A stretch of 64,000 bases of DNA from DASVWZ01 sp036392935 (GCA_036392935.1 DASVWZ010000089.1:1-64000), one strand, 5' to 3'. Numbered from the stretch's first letter, positions 51,931 through 59,996 are shown. A program made the numbers and translations. The notes: a model not told the origin generated them from the letters alone.

Positions 51931-53166
51931 ATGACGATGCGTACAACCAGGACAAAGGGTGAGAGCGCTCTGGCGCTGGTTCTTGCAACTCTGGCGATGT
52001 TCGCTCCGCTGACTGCGGCGGCAGGCGACAAGAAGAAGAATGCCGATGCCGACAAGCCGGCGCCCACGATTGATTACTCAAATATCGTGTGGCCCAATCC
52101 GCCGGCGATCGCCCGCATTCGCTACCAGGCATTTTATGCGGCGCAGAAGCTTTCGCAGGTCGAAACCACGTCGACGCAGAAACAGAAGTGGATGGACCGG
52201 CTCGCCGGCACCGCGCCGCAACAGGAAAGCGGCAAAGTCCTGTTTCAGCTCGCCGAACCTTACGGCATGGCGGTCGACTCAAAGGGCAATCTGTATGTGG
52301 CCGACCAGAAAGTGGGCGCGATCTTCGTCTTCAATACCGAGACGCGGGAAGCCACGCTGATCAAGAACAAAGTTGACGCCCACTTCGCACGCATCATTGG
52401 ATTAGCGATGGACGACAACGATCGGCTGTTTGTATCCGATCCGGGGTTGGCGCATGTGCTCGTGTTCGATGCCAATCACAAAGCCACAGACGTGATCACG
52501 GAAGGATTGGTTGAGCCGACGAACATGGCCATCGACCGCGAAAACCGGCTGCTTTATGTATCTGACGTGAAGCAGGATCTAGTACTTGTCTACGATGCCG
52601 ATTCGCTCAAGCTGAAAAGAAAAATGGGAACCACTGGACACGATCACGCGCTGACTACGCCCGGAGATTTTGCCAAGCCGACGGGTCTGGCGGTCAATTC
52701 CGAAGGCGATCTATATGTCTGCGATACACTGAACGACCGTATTGAAGTTTTTGATGCGGACGGAAAATTCATCACAGCCTATGGAAAGAACGGCGACGGG
52801 CCGGGATACTTTGCGCGGCCGAAGGGAATTGCCATCGATTCCGACGATCACATTTGGGTTGCCGACGGGATGCAGGACCGGGTGCAAGTCTTCACGAAAG
52901 AGTGGCAGCTGTGCATCACTTTTGGCGGTCATGGATTATTGCCTGGGCAATTCCAGGGGATCGTCGGAATTTATGCGGACCAGAACAACCGCGTCTTCAC
53001 CTCCGAGATCTTTCCCGGGCGGGTGCAGCAGTTCTTATATGTGACCGATGAGCAAGCTGCCAAGCTGCAAAAGGAAAAAGAAGAACAGCGCGGCAAGAAG
53101 GCCGGCGGGACAAGCGTTGCGCCGGCGGCGCAGCCGGCAGCTGCGGCGAGCGCGCCGAAGAGCTAA
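51931..53166 (+). CDS. Secreted NHL-repeat beta-propeller protein
   Basis: A 411-residue protein with a signal peptide (ALALVLATLAMFAPLTAAAG) and an NHL propeller: LAEPYGMAVDSKGNLYVADQ, DFAKPTGLAVNSEGDLYVCD, YFARPKGIAIDSDDHIWVAD and QFQGIVGIYADQNNRVF. The C terminus is a charged coiled stretch and an Ala/Pro-rich tail (KLQKEKEEQRGKKAGG). NHL propellers bind proteins or other polymers. It is the partner gene of the 16-haem cytochrome (15-base gap), so it may organise that cytochrome or its complex. A second NHL protein is encoded 6 kb on. Confidence 0.9.
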   Translation: MTMRTTRTKGESALALVLATLAMFAPLTAAAGDKKKNADADKPAPTIDYSNIVWPNPPAIARIRYQAFYAAQKLSQVETTSTQKQKWMDRLAGTAPQQESGKVLFQLAEPYGMAVDSKGNLYVADQKVGAIFVFNTETREATLIKNKVDAHFARIIGLAMDDNDRLFVSDPGLAHVLVFDANHKATDVITEGLVEPTNMAIDRENRLLYVSDVKQDLVLVYDADSLKLKRKMGTTGHDHALTTPGDFAKPTGLAVNSEGDLYVCDTLNDRIEVFDADGKFITAYGKNGDGPGYFARPKGIAIDSDDHIWVADGMQDRVQVFTKEWQLCITFGGHGLLPGQFQGIVGIYADQNNRVFTSEIFPGRVQQFLYVTDEQAAKLQKEKEEQRGKKAGGTSVAPAAQPAAAASAPKS

Positions 53167-53184
53167 AGCTGAAGTCAGAATCTC

Positions 53185-53205
53185 GGAGGCCGCCCGACGG
53201 CCTCC
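53185..53205 (+). terminator. Perfect hairpin after the NHL gene, possible terminator
   Basis: An 8-bp stem (GGAGGCCG with CGGCCTCC) around CCCGA starts 18 bases after the stop. No T run follows, so it may act only as a 3' stabiliser. Confidence 0.5.
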
Positions 53206-53442
53206 AGAACCTTGTACGTTGCCAATCGATAACCGCGCCCACCCCTCCTTGAAGCAGGACTTGCCAACAGCGGCTAGAGGTACCTCGTTCCCCGCAGCTC
53301 CCAGCAGGGCATTCTAGAAGAAGCCCTATTTGCGCTCGTAAAATATTGATTCTATTGGGACAGAGGTGGACCATATCGCCTTAAATCATTGATAACAAAG
53401 TAAGTTAGATATCAAAATATAGAAAACAAACGACTTATAAAC
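53206..53442. other. AT-rich intergenic DNA upstream of the tetrahaem gene
   Basis: No gene recognised. Composition shifts sharply from GC-rich to AT-rich from about 53330, consistent with a promoter zone for the tetrahaem cytochrome. Confidence 0.5.
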
Positions 53443-53466
53443 TATAATGTTTACTAACTAGTAAAC
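53443..53466 (+). promoter_or_regulatory. TATAAT box followed by inverted repeat GTTTAC-N6-GTAAAC
   Basis: A perfect TATAAT is immediately followed by GTTTACTAACTAGTAAAC, an inverted repeat with 8-bp arms. If the TATAAT is used, the repeat covers the start of transcription, the classic place for a repressor. The same six-base arms and spacing occur at 39139-39156. No convincing -35 box was found. Confidence 0.55.
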
Positions 53467-53823
53467 ATATGAGCTATTGTGTCCTGGCGAATGCTTTTTA
53501 CATCGCCCTTCTTTTCTGGCCAATCGGGCTGTGAGTTTTAAACCACCGCGCATTTTCCGGGGTGGTGCTTTTCCCCCACTTGGGCAGATTCCCACAATAG
53601 GACCATAAGTTACTTCTCGAATTCTAACAGCCATCAAATCAATTACTTACGCGAGATTCCGGACCGATTCATGAGTTTACGGAGATTTGGGGCAAGGCGT
53701 GCATTAGTACCGGGCGTAGGGGCGGTCGCAGAGGTACCAAGGTACTGAAAGCGACCAACGGCCTAAGCCTCTGGGTCTTTAGATAAGAGATTTTAAAAAT
53801 ACTCATGGAGGTTGTGAAATTTT
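53467..53823 (+). promoter_or_regulatory. Long structured leader of the tetrahaem cytochrome gene
   Basis: About 360 bases separate the putative start of transcription from the ATG. Several foldable segments are visible: GCCC...GGGC around 53503-53531; ACCACC...GGTGGT followed by GCTTTT (53542-53573), a weak terminator-like hairpin; and a compound hairpin at 53712-53775 with GGTCGC...GCGACC and outer GGGCGTAGG/CCTAAGCCT pairing. The last part ends near the GGAGG of the gene. It may be an attenuator or riboswitch-like leader, or contain a small RNA. I could not match it to a known class. Confidence 0.4.
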
Positions 53824-54747
53824 ATGAAAAAAGCAATCGTAATCGCGATGTTCGTATTCGCGGTCGCAGGGTTTGTGATGGCGCAGAATTATTCGTCTCC
53901 GACAGATGTGTTGGGCGCGCACCAGAACCAGGGCCGCGGCTGCGCGGGCTGCCATGCTCCGCACAGTGGCGCATTCGGATCCGGCCATGCTCCGAAAGGC
54001 AGCGCGGCCGATGCCGGCAGCTATGCATTGTGGGGCCAGGACGCCAGCCCGTTGTACGGCGCGAGCCTGGCATTCGGCGACAGCGGCAAGTACGTTGAAG
54101 TTCTGCCCAACGGCATCGCCACTGGGTCGACCGAAGTTGGCGGCATCCTGCTCTGCCTGAGCTGCCATGACGGCAACGTTACCTATTCCAACATGATGAC
54201 CGGGTCATCGTACGAACAGAAGATCGGCCTGCTCACCAATACCGCGTACGGCTCCAACCCGATTCCGACACTGCTCGGCAATGACGGAACTTCGGCCGGC
54301 AACTACACCAACGATCACCCGGTGGGCCAGAATGCCACGATCAGCAGCGGCAGCGGCCTGGTTTGGGCGAACAACAGCTTCACGGTTACCGCGGGCAGCC
54401 AATACGCACAGTTCGTAGCCAACTACGGCTGGCCAGCTCTGGCTCCTGGAAAGTGGTCGAGCCCCTGGGGCGTGACCGCCGCTGGCAAGCCCTATGTGGT
54501 TTGCACCACCTGCCACAACCAGCACGTAATGACGGTTTACACCTCCTCGACTGCGAGCCCGATCGCGGGAGACGGCGGCGGCAAATTCTACGCCACCTAC
54601 TTCTTCATCAATGGCCCGTACAACCCGAACAACCAGAACAAAGCCGGCTTGACGCAGGCTTATTCGACGACCCAGTTCTGCCGCCAATGCCACTTCGGCG
54701 AGTCGAACGAAGCGAACAACACCAACAACATCACGACCCTCTTCTAA
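53824..54747 (+). CDS. Tetrahaem c-type cytochrome, exported
   Basis: A 307-residue protein with a signal peptide (KKAIVIAMFVFAVAGFVMAQ) and four CxxCH sites at residues 40-44 (CAGCH), 111-115 (CLSCH), 227-231 (CTTCH) and 285-289 (CRQCH). The haem-poor stretches between are rich in Gly, Ser, Asn and Tyr. The entry VLGAHQNQGRGCAGCHAPHSG recurs in the cytochrome at the right edge and partly in the 12-site cytochrome. The gene has its own leader, a GGAGG site and a strong terminator, which points to high, separate expression. Low haem density and the His-rich entry recall extracellular filament cytochromes, an inference only. Confidence 0.93.
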   Translation: MKKAIVIAMFVFAVAGFVMAQNYSSPTDVLGAHQNQGRGCAGCHAPHSGAFGSGHAPKGSAADAGSYALWGQDASPLYGASLAFGDSGKYVEVLPNGIATGSTEVGGILLCLSCHDGNVTYSNMMTGSSYEQKIGLLTNTAYGSNPIPTLLGNDGTSAGNYTNDHPVGQNATISSGSGLVWANNSFTVTAGSQYAQFVANYGWPALAPGKWSSPWGVTAAGKPYVVCTTCHNQHVMTVYTSSTASPIAGDGGGKFYATYFFINGPYNPNNQNKAGLTQAYSTTQFCRQCHFGESNEANNTNNITTLF

Positions 54748-54767
54748 GAGAGAAATGGTTGGACACC

Positions 54768-54797
54768 GGGGAGAGAGAAATCTCTCCCCAGTTTTTT
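54768..54797 (+). terminator. Strong rho-independent terminator of the tetrahaem gene
   Basis: A perfect 9-bp stem (GGGGAGAGA with TCTCTCCCC) capped by GAAA is followed by AG and six T. It isolates the tetrahaem transcript from the isomerase gene. Confidence 0.92.
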
Positions 54798-54917
54798 GAA
54801 GGCAGAAGTTAGAAGTAAGAAGGCAGAGGTTGGCAGGCAGAATGCAGAAGTAGCTGTTAGCTGTTGGCTCTTAGAAAAAGAAGCTTTAAGAGCTAAAAGC
54901 TAGAAGCTAAGAGCTGG
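54798..54917. repeat. Dispersed low-complexity repeats (GGCAGAAG and AGCTAAGAGCT types)
   Basis: The first half is built from GAAGGCAGAAG-like words and the second from TTAGCTGTTGGCTC and AGCTAAAAGCTAGAAGC-like words. The first phrase also occurs at 34219-34255 in reverse. The block lies between a strong terminator and the isomerase start codon, so any promoter of the isomerase must lie inside it. Confidence 0.65.
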
Positions 54918-54931
54918 AAATGAGGATGGCA

Positions 54932-56014
54932 ATGAAAAATCTCCTAGTTGTTTCAATGGTCGCAGTGCTGGCGGCGGGCGCGGCTGCTCAAATCGCGTCA
55001 CATGCGCCGACGGGTGGCGGGGCGATGGCGGCGGCGGCGGGACCGAGCAACGTAGCGGCGGCGAATCCCAGCCCGACCAACTTCAGCGCACCGGCGCCGA
55101 TGGCTTCGCCGCTGCAGGTGAGCGACAAGCCGGTGGCGAAGGTGAATGGCGCGGTGCTGACCGACCGCGATCTGCTGCGCGAGATGTACTCGATCTTCCC
55201 GTATGCGCGGCAGCACAACGGATTCCCCAAGGCCCAGGAAGCGGCGATACGGCAGGGCGCGCTCGAAATGATCGTCTTCGAGGAGCTGGTTTACCAGGAA
55301 GCGGAGCGGCGCAAGCTGACGGTGCCGGCAGCCACGGTGAACAAGGCGGAAGCGGAGTTCCGCAAGCAGTTCCACAGCCCGGATGAATACCAGGCGTATA
55401 TGAACGCGGAGATGAAGGGATCGGAGAAGCAACTGGAGCTGCAGATCCGGCGGTCGCTGTTGATCGAGCAGGTGCTGAAGACGGATGTGGAAGACAAATC
55501 GAGCGTTTCGCTGGCGGAGGTGAGAGCGTACTACGACAAAAATGGCACGAAGTATGCGCTGCCGGAGTCGTATGCATTCCAGAGCATCTCGGTGATACCG
55601 GCGCTGAAGCCGACGGCACAGCAAGCGGCGGATGCGCAGAAGAAGGCGCAGGACCTGCTGAAGCAAGCCAAGGCAACGAAGAATTATGAAGACTTTGGCC
55701 TGTTGGCGGAGAAAAGCTCGGAGGACGATTTCCGGGTGAACATGGGCGACCACAAAGTGGTGCCGAAAGACAAGCTGCCGCCGCAGATCGTTGCCGCGTT
55801 TGCAAAGATGCAGGCGGGACAGGTGAGCGGGCTGATCCAGATTGAATCGGCGTACACGATTGTGCGGTTGAACGCGCATAACCCGGCGCGGAAGCAGCCG
55901 TTTGAGGAAGTGAAGGGCGATTTGAGGACGCAGCTGCAGAAAGAGAAGTATGAAAAGCTGCGGAGCGGGCTGGCGAAGAGTTTGAGGGCCAGGGCGAAGG
56001 TGGAAATTGTTTAA
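54932..56014 (+). CDS. Exported PpiC/SurA-like peptidyl-prolyl isomerase
   Basis: A protein of about 360 residues with a signal peptide (NLLVVSMVAVLAAGAAAQ), a Pro/Ala-rich linker, a SurA-N-like helical domain (VAKVNGAVLTDRDLLREMY...LEMIVFEELVYQEAERR) and a parvulin domain (SYAFQSISVIP, FGLLAEKSSED, LPPQIVAAFAKMQAGQVSGLIQIESAYTIVRL). It should fold exported proteins in the periplasm. The usual parvulin GGDLG part reads RVNMGDHK, a divergent form, so isomerase activity is uncertain. I prefer the ATG preceded by GAGG; ATGs 6 and 12 bases upstream are alternatives. Its place between cytochrome and barrel genes suggests it serves them. Confidence 0.88.
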   Translation: MKNLLVVSMVAVLAAGAAAQIASHAPTGGGAMAAAAGPSNVAAANPSPTNFSAPAPMASPLQVSDKPVAKVNGAVLTDRDLLREMYSIFPYARQHNGFPKAQEAAIRQGALEMIVFEELVYQEAERRKLTVPAATVNKAEAEFRKQFHSPDEYQAYMNAEMKGSEKQLELQIRRSLLIEQVLKTDVEDKSSVSLAEVRAYYDKNGTKYALPESYAFQSISVIPALKPTAQQAADAQKKAQDLLKQAKATKNYEDFGLLAEKSSEDDFRVNMGDHKVVPKDKLPPQIVAAFAKMQAGQVSGLIQIESAYTIVRLNAHNPARKQPFEEVKGDLRTQLQKEKYEKLRSGLAKSLRARAKVEIV

Positions 56015-56020
56015 AAAATT

Positions 56021-56101
56021 GAGAGATTGAGGGATTGAGCGATTGAGGGATTGAGGGATTGAGCGATTGAGGGATTGAGCGATTGAGCGATTGAGCGATT
56101 G
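56021..56101. repeat. Octanucleotide tandem array GATTGAGG/GATTGAGC
   Basis: About ten copies of an 8-bp unit, GATTGAG followed by G or C, run directly from the end of the isomerase gene towards the four-helix-bundle gene. Two more arrays, at 56611-56665 and (reversed) 56771-56866, lie on the other side. Confidence 0.9.
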
Positions 56102-56123
56102 GAAAAGCAATCTCCCCAATCGC

Positions 56124-56525
56124 TTAATCGCTTAATGTCTCAGTCGCCCTTTTTCCAGCCGCGATTGATGCTTTGGCGGTTTTGAGGGATGTACCGAAGA
56201 TCGCGACTAGCTGATTCGCCTCACTGATCAGGGCCTCGGTTTTCTTCATGGTGACCAGGCCACTTTCCACCATCAATTCAAGCCAGAACACGGTCTCGTC
56301 GGCCTCTTCAACCACAATGCTCATTTTGGAGACGAACTCGGCTTTGGACCTGCTCCGGCAAACGGCACGATAGTTGGCAGCAACCGATGTGCCCGAGCGC
56401 AAGAGCTGTTTTCCCAAGACCTGCACGTCGGGGGAATGGGGCAGCGAGCGGAACAGGCGAACGATCCGTATAGCAAAACGCTTCGTGCGCAGCCTCAGTT
56501 CGTCTGCCTTCTCCAGCGCATTCAT
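56124..56525 (-). CDS. Four-helix-bundle protein (23S rRNA intervening-sequence / IVP type)
   Basis: A 133-residue protein of the four-helix-bundle (S23/IVP, Avd-related) family: FAIRIVRLFRSLPHS, GKQLLRSGTSVAANYRAVCRSRSKAEFVSKMSIVVEEADETVFWLELM (the SGTSVAANYRA and EADET motifs) and a final helix. Relatives are encoded inside rRNA intervening sequences or accompany diversity-generating retroelements; the function is not established. Its last codons and stop lie in a GATTAAGC variant of the octanucleotide repeat. It is the only leftward gene within the rightward cytochrome locus, and arrays flank it, which suggests insertion. Confidence 0.88.
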   Translation of the reverse strand: MNALEKADELRLRTKRFAIRIVRLFRSLPHSPDVQVLGKQLLRSGTSVAANYRAVCRSRSKAEFVSKMSIVVEEADETVFWLELMVESGLVTMKKTEALISEANQLVAIFGTSLKTAKASIAAGKRATETLSD

Positions 56526-56610
56526 AGAGATATTGAATCACTGCGAGGGGTTCCAGGGTGCAGGAAATAGCGGCAAATCATGGCTGCCGGTCTGTTTTGG
56601 GAAAGGGGAG

Positions 56611-56665
56611 AGATTGAGGGATTGAGGGATTGAGAGATTGAGAGATTGAGGGATTGAGCGATTGA
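56611..56665. repeat. Second GATTGAGG-type octanucleotide array
   Basis: About seven units with some variation (GAGAGATT), in the same orientation as the first array. It is separated from the third, inverted array by a 105-bp non-repeat centre. Confidence 0.85.
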
Positions 56666-56770
56666 AAACCAAAACCGATGCTTCCTTCCCCAGAACGGAC
56701 AACGCATCGGTTCCCATATCGCTCAATGCCTCGATCCCCGAAGAGCTCAGCATCTTTTGCCCCGAAGGGT

Positions 56771-56866
56771 TCAATCGCTCATTCCCTCAATGCTTTTCCG
56801 GTCGCTCAATCCCCCGATCGCTCAATCCCTCAATCCCTCAATCGCTCAATCGCTCAATCGCTCAAT
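56771..56866. repeat. Inverted octanucleotide array (CAATCGCT/CAATCCCT)
   Basis: Runs of CTCAATCG and CTCAATCC are the reverse complement of the arrays on the left. With the second array it could form a long imperfect hairpin. It ends about 210 bases before the barrel gene. Confidence 0.85.
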
Positions 56867-57075
56867 TTGGTTACTGTGAGTTATTCAACTCGCTAATAGG
56901 GGCATATGCCACAGGCCACGTCTTGAGGCAATAATTTTCCCCTTGATCGATTCTTACACTATTGAAAATAGATGCTTTATTTTTGTCTCCCGCTATCCTA
57001 CTTTGGCAGGCCCTGTGCCTTTAGTACCGATAGAAGAAGCCCGATTTTTGGGCGGGTACGGAGGGTGGACAAGCC

Positions 57076-58911
57076 GTGAAGGCAGCAAGGATCATCGTCA
57101 TCCAGAAGATCGGGTTGGCAGTTTTGATGATGGCCCAAGCCGGCTTTTGCCAGCTGAAGATCGGCGAGAATACCCAGATGAACGCGGGCGCGCTGGCGAC
57201 GTTCGGTTACGCCGGCGACTATGGAAACGGCATCCCTTCCGATCACGGGCTGGACTTCGGCTTCAACGGGAACGTCAACGGTTTTTACTACAATCCTAAC
57301 TTCATCAGTTTTTCGGCGACGCCGTACTACAACCAATCGCGGGCGGATTCGGATTACCAGTCGCTGACGGGAGCGAGCGGGATCTCGGAGACGACGAATT
57401 TTTTTACCGGCAGCAAGTATCCCGGGTCGGTGACGTACCGGTACGACACCAACAGCACGGGAACGTTCGGGCTGGCGGGACAGCCGGACTTCACCACACA
57501 TGGGAACGGGCAAGGGTTTGCGATTGGATGGAGCGCGCTGCTTCCCGACATGCCGACGCTTTCGGTCAACTACGCGCAGGGGAGCGGCGACGGCACGCTG
57601 TATGGCACGGATGAGACGACGAATTCGAACAACCGGCTGTTCAACGTGCGGTCAACCTACGCGGTAGCCGGATTTCATTTGAACGGGTTTTACGATCACA
57701 CCACGTTCGATTCGACTTTTCCGGAGTTTCTGACCGGGCAAGGCAATGAAGTCATGAACTCGAGCGGGCAGGATTTTGGGGTGGGGGTGAACCATAACCT
57801 TCCGCTGAAGGGCAGCTTCTTTGCGAACTTCAGCCACGCGACGGCGTCGACGGATTACGAAGAAGACGGCGGCAATAATTCGAGCTACAGCCTGAACAAC
57901 GAGAGTGCGGGAGCGACGTTCCATCCGACGGCGAAGCTGGGGTTGTTTGTGAACCAGACGTACACGGACAACCTGTCGGGATATCTGAGCCAGAATGAGA
58001 CGCCTTCGGGAGGGGTGGCACCGATCGTGAATCTGGGATCGGGATCGCACTCGATGACGTTCGGCGGCGGGGCGAATTACCAGTTCACGAATTATCTTTC
58101 GGGGCAGGCGCAGGCGATTTATTACAACCAGTATTACTTTGGGCAATCGTACACCGGGACTTATATCAGCGGATCGGTGAATTATGCGAAGAAGCTGTTC
58201 AACATGTTCAGCTTTTCGGCGACCGTGATTGAAAGCGATAATGGGCAAGGCAAAAATGCGCTGGGCTTGATGGGGAACGTCAACTACTACAAGAGATTCG
58301 GACGGTGGGTGACCTCGGGAAATTTCAGCTACGCGCAGAACGTGCAGAGCGTGCTGATCACGTACACGACGTCCTATTACAACTACAACGGCAACGTACA
58401 CCGGCGCTTCGGGCACGGCATGCAGTGGGGCGCGGGGTTCGGCGGATCGCACAGCGGGCTGACGAACGACGCAGGCAGCGAGAGCCACTCGGAAACATTT
58501 AATACCTCGTTCGGCGGGCGGCGGTTTAATCTGAATGCGAATTATGGCCAGTCGACGGGATTGTCAGTGCTGGGGCCGGGAGGGTTGCAGCCGATTGGAC
58601 CGACGCCAGGGCTGGAGAATACGATCCTGTTCAATGGGAAGTCGTACGGTGGAGGGCTCTCGGGGACGCCGTTCCGGCGGATGTTGCTTTCGGCAACATT
58701 CAGCCGGGCGCTGAGCGATACGGTGACCAGCAACATATACTCGCGAAATAATACTGAGGTTTTCAACGCGCAACTGCAGTACCATATGCGACGAATCGGG
58801 CTGCAGGCGGGCTATACGAAGTTCATTCAGGGGATCAGCGCGATCAACGGCCTGCCGTTCAATACGAACTCGTACTTTGCCGGGATTTCCAGATGGTTCG
58901 ACATTTTTTAA
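57076..58911 (+). CDS. Large outer-membrane beta-barrel protein, candidate porin of a cytochrome conduit
   Basis: A 611-residue protein with a signal peptide (IIVIQKIGLAVLMMAQAGFC) and, over its whole length, alternating strands rich in Tyr, Phe, Asn, Gly and Ser (for example FGGGANYQFTNYLSGQAQAIYY, HRRFGHGMQWGAGFGGS). It ends WFDIF, with the terminal Phe used by the BAM machinery. By eye I estimate 20 or more strands. No haem motif is present. It overlaps the second NHL gene by 19 bases and heads the operon that includes the 12-site cytochrome, so a conduit barrel is likely but unproven. GTG start after GGAGG. Confidence 0.85.
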   Translation: MKAARIIVIQKIGLAVLMMAQAGFCQLKIGENTQMNAGALATFGYAGDYGNGIPSDHGLDFGFNGNVNGFYYNPNFISFSATPYYNQSRADSDYQSLTGASGISETTNFFTGSKYPGSVTYRYDTNSTGTFGLAGQPDFTTHGNGQGFAIGWSALLPDMPTLSVNYAQGSGDGTLYGTDETTNSNNRLFNVRSTYAVAGFHLNGFYDHTTFDSTFPEFLTGQGNEVMNSSGQDFGVGVNHNLPLKGSFFANFSHATASTDYEEDGGNNSSYSLNNESAGATFHPTAKLGLFVNQTYTDNLSGYLSQNETPSGGVAPIVNLGSGSHSMTFGGGANYQFTNYLSGQAQAIYYNQYYFGQSYTGTYISGSVNYAKKLFNMFSFSATVIESDNGQGKNALGLMGNVNYYKRFGRWVTSGNFSYAQNVQSVLITYTTSYYNYNGNVHRRFGHGMQWGAGFGGSHSGLTNDAGSESHSETFNTSFGGRRFNLNANYGQSTGLSVLGPGGLQPIGPTPGLENTILFNGKSYGGGLSGTPFRRMLLSATFSRALSDTVTSNIYSRNNTEVFNAQLQYHMRRIGLQAGYTKFIQGISAINGLPFNTNSYFAGISRWFDIF

Positions 58912-59996
58912 CCGGGCGGAGAAAGACGGTGTGCCGCGCTGGGCTGATTGCATGCGGCGTGGCTGCGTTGTTGGTGGGTCCGGCATGGGCTTCAAAGAAA
59001 ACCACCGCACCGACCGTGGAAGAAGCGCCGGAGTTGCTGCTGGAAGGCGGGCGCAAGCTGAGCTTTGAGCGCAGCTTCAGCCTGGAGCGCGAGGTCAAGC
59101 CGAAGCGCAGCTTCTGGACGCGAGTGGTGGACGTGATTGCGGGTGAGCCTGATTTTCACTACATGGTGACGCCCTACAGCGTGACGACGGATTCGCGCGG
59201 GCGGATCATTGTGAGCGACGTGGGAGCCAGAGGCGTTCACATTTTTGATTTCACGCAGGAGAAATACAAATTTCTTTCGCGCAAGGACACCGACAAGAAT
59301 CCGCTGATCATGCCGCAGTGCGTGGCGGTGGACGCGCAGGACAACATTTATGTGACGGATTCGGAGTCGGGCAAAGTTTTGGTGTGGGATGCGAATGGGA
59401 AATTTCAGCGCGCGATCGGCAGCCTGAAAGGCGGCGAGGGATACTTCAAGCGTCCGACGGGGATTGCGGTGGATTCGGCGGCACAGCGAATTTATGTGAC
59501 GGACACGCTGCGCGACAAGATTTACATGATGGACATGCAAGGCAGCGTACTGAAAACGATCGGGAAGCCGGGGACGGGCGATGGGGAGTTTCATTATCCG
59601 ACGGAGCTGCGGTTGAGGGGCACGGAGTTGGTGGTTGTGGATGCGATGAACTTCCGGGTGCAGGTGCTGGATAAGTCGGGAACGTTCAAGTACGCCATCG
59701 GCAAAGCGGGCGATGGGACGGGATGGATGTTTCGTCCGAAGGGGATTGGGTTCGACTCGGAAGGGCATTTGTACGTGGTGGATGGGTATTGGGGCGTGGT
59801 GCAGGTGTTCGATCAGGAGGGCCGGCTGCTGTATTACTTCGGGCAAAAGGGAACGGGGCTGGGAGAATTTCAGTTGCCGGCGGGTTTGCAGATCGACAAT
59901 CAAGACCGGATTTATGTAGTGGATTCATTCAACCGGCGAGTTGAGGTGTTTCATTATTACGGGTTGGCAAAGGCGGGCAGCGGAGGGAAAGAATGA
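58893..59996 (+). CDS. Second secreted NHL-repeat beta-propeller protein
   Basis: A 367-residue protein with a signal peptide (AGLIACGVAALLVGPAWA) and NHL repeats: YSVTTDSRGRIIVSDVGARG, QCVAVDAQDNIYVTDSESG, PTGIAVDSAAQRIYVTDT, PKGIGFDSEGHLYVVDGYWG and AGLQIDNQDRIYVVDSFNRR. It is similar in plan to the NHL protein next to the 16-haem cytochrome, so each large cytochrome has one NHL partner. It overlaps the barrel gene by 19 bases and the cytochrome gene by ATGA, evidence for strict co-translation. Confidence 0.9.
   Translation: MVRHFLTGRRKTVCRAGLIACGVAALLVGPAWASKKTTAPTVEEAPELLLEGGRKLSFERSFSLEREVKPKRSFWTRVVDVIAGEPDFHYMVTPYSVTTDSRGRIIVSDVGARGVHIFDFTQEKYKFLSRKDTDKNPLIMPQCVAVDAQDNIYVTDSESGKVLVWDANGKFQRAIGSLKGGEGYFKRPTGIAVDSAAQRIYVTDTLRDKIYMMDMQGSVLKTIGKPGTGDGEFHYPTELRLRGTELVVVDAMNFRVQVLDKSGTFKYAIGKAGDGTGWMFRPKGIGFDSEGHLYVVDGYWGVVQVFDQEGRLLYYFGQKGTGLGEFQLPAGLQIDNQDRIYVVDSFNRRVEVFHYYGLAKAGSGGKE

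Noticed and set aside
53690..53790. Possible GEMM (cyclic-di-GMP / cGAMP) riboswitch before the tetrahaem gene
   Set aside because: A CGGCCTAAGCC phrase recalls GEMM, but the GCAAACC and GACGCAAAGCC parts and the three-way layout are missing. Kept only as an unassigned structured leader.
54998..56119. 373-codon frame antisense to the isomerase, starting in the octanucleotide array
   Set aside because: Its N terminus is translated repeat (SLNRSIPQ) and the remainder mirrors the isomerase.
56021..56866. CRISPR array
   Set aside because: The repeats are contiguous 8-bp units without spacers; no cas genes are present.
56662..56934. Frame rich in SIPQSLNRS repeats
   Set aside because: It is a translation of the tandem arrays and has no ribosome binding site.
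57021..57029. TTAGTACCG shared by the leaders at 53704 and 57021
   Set aside because: A shared nine-base word between two ~400-base leaders is expected fairly often by chance, and the flanks align poorly.
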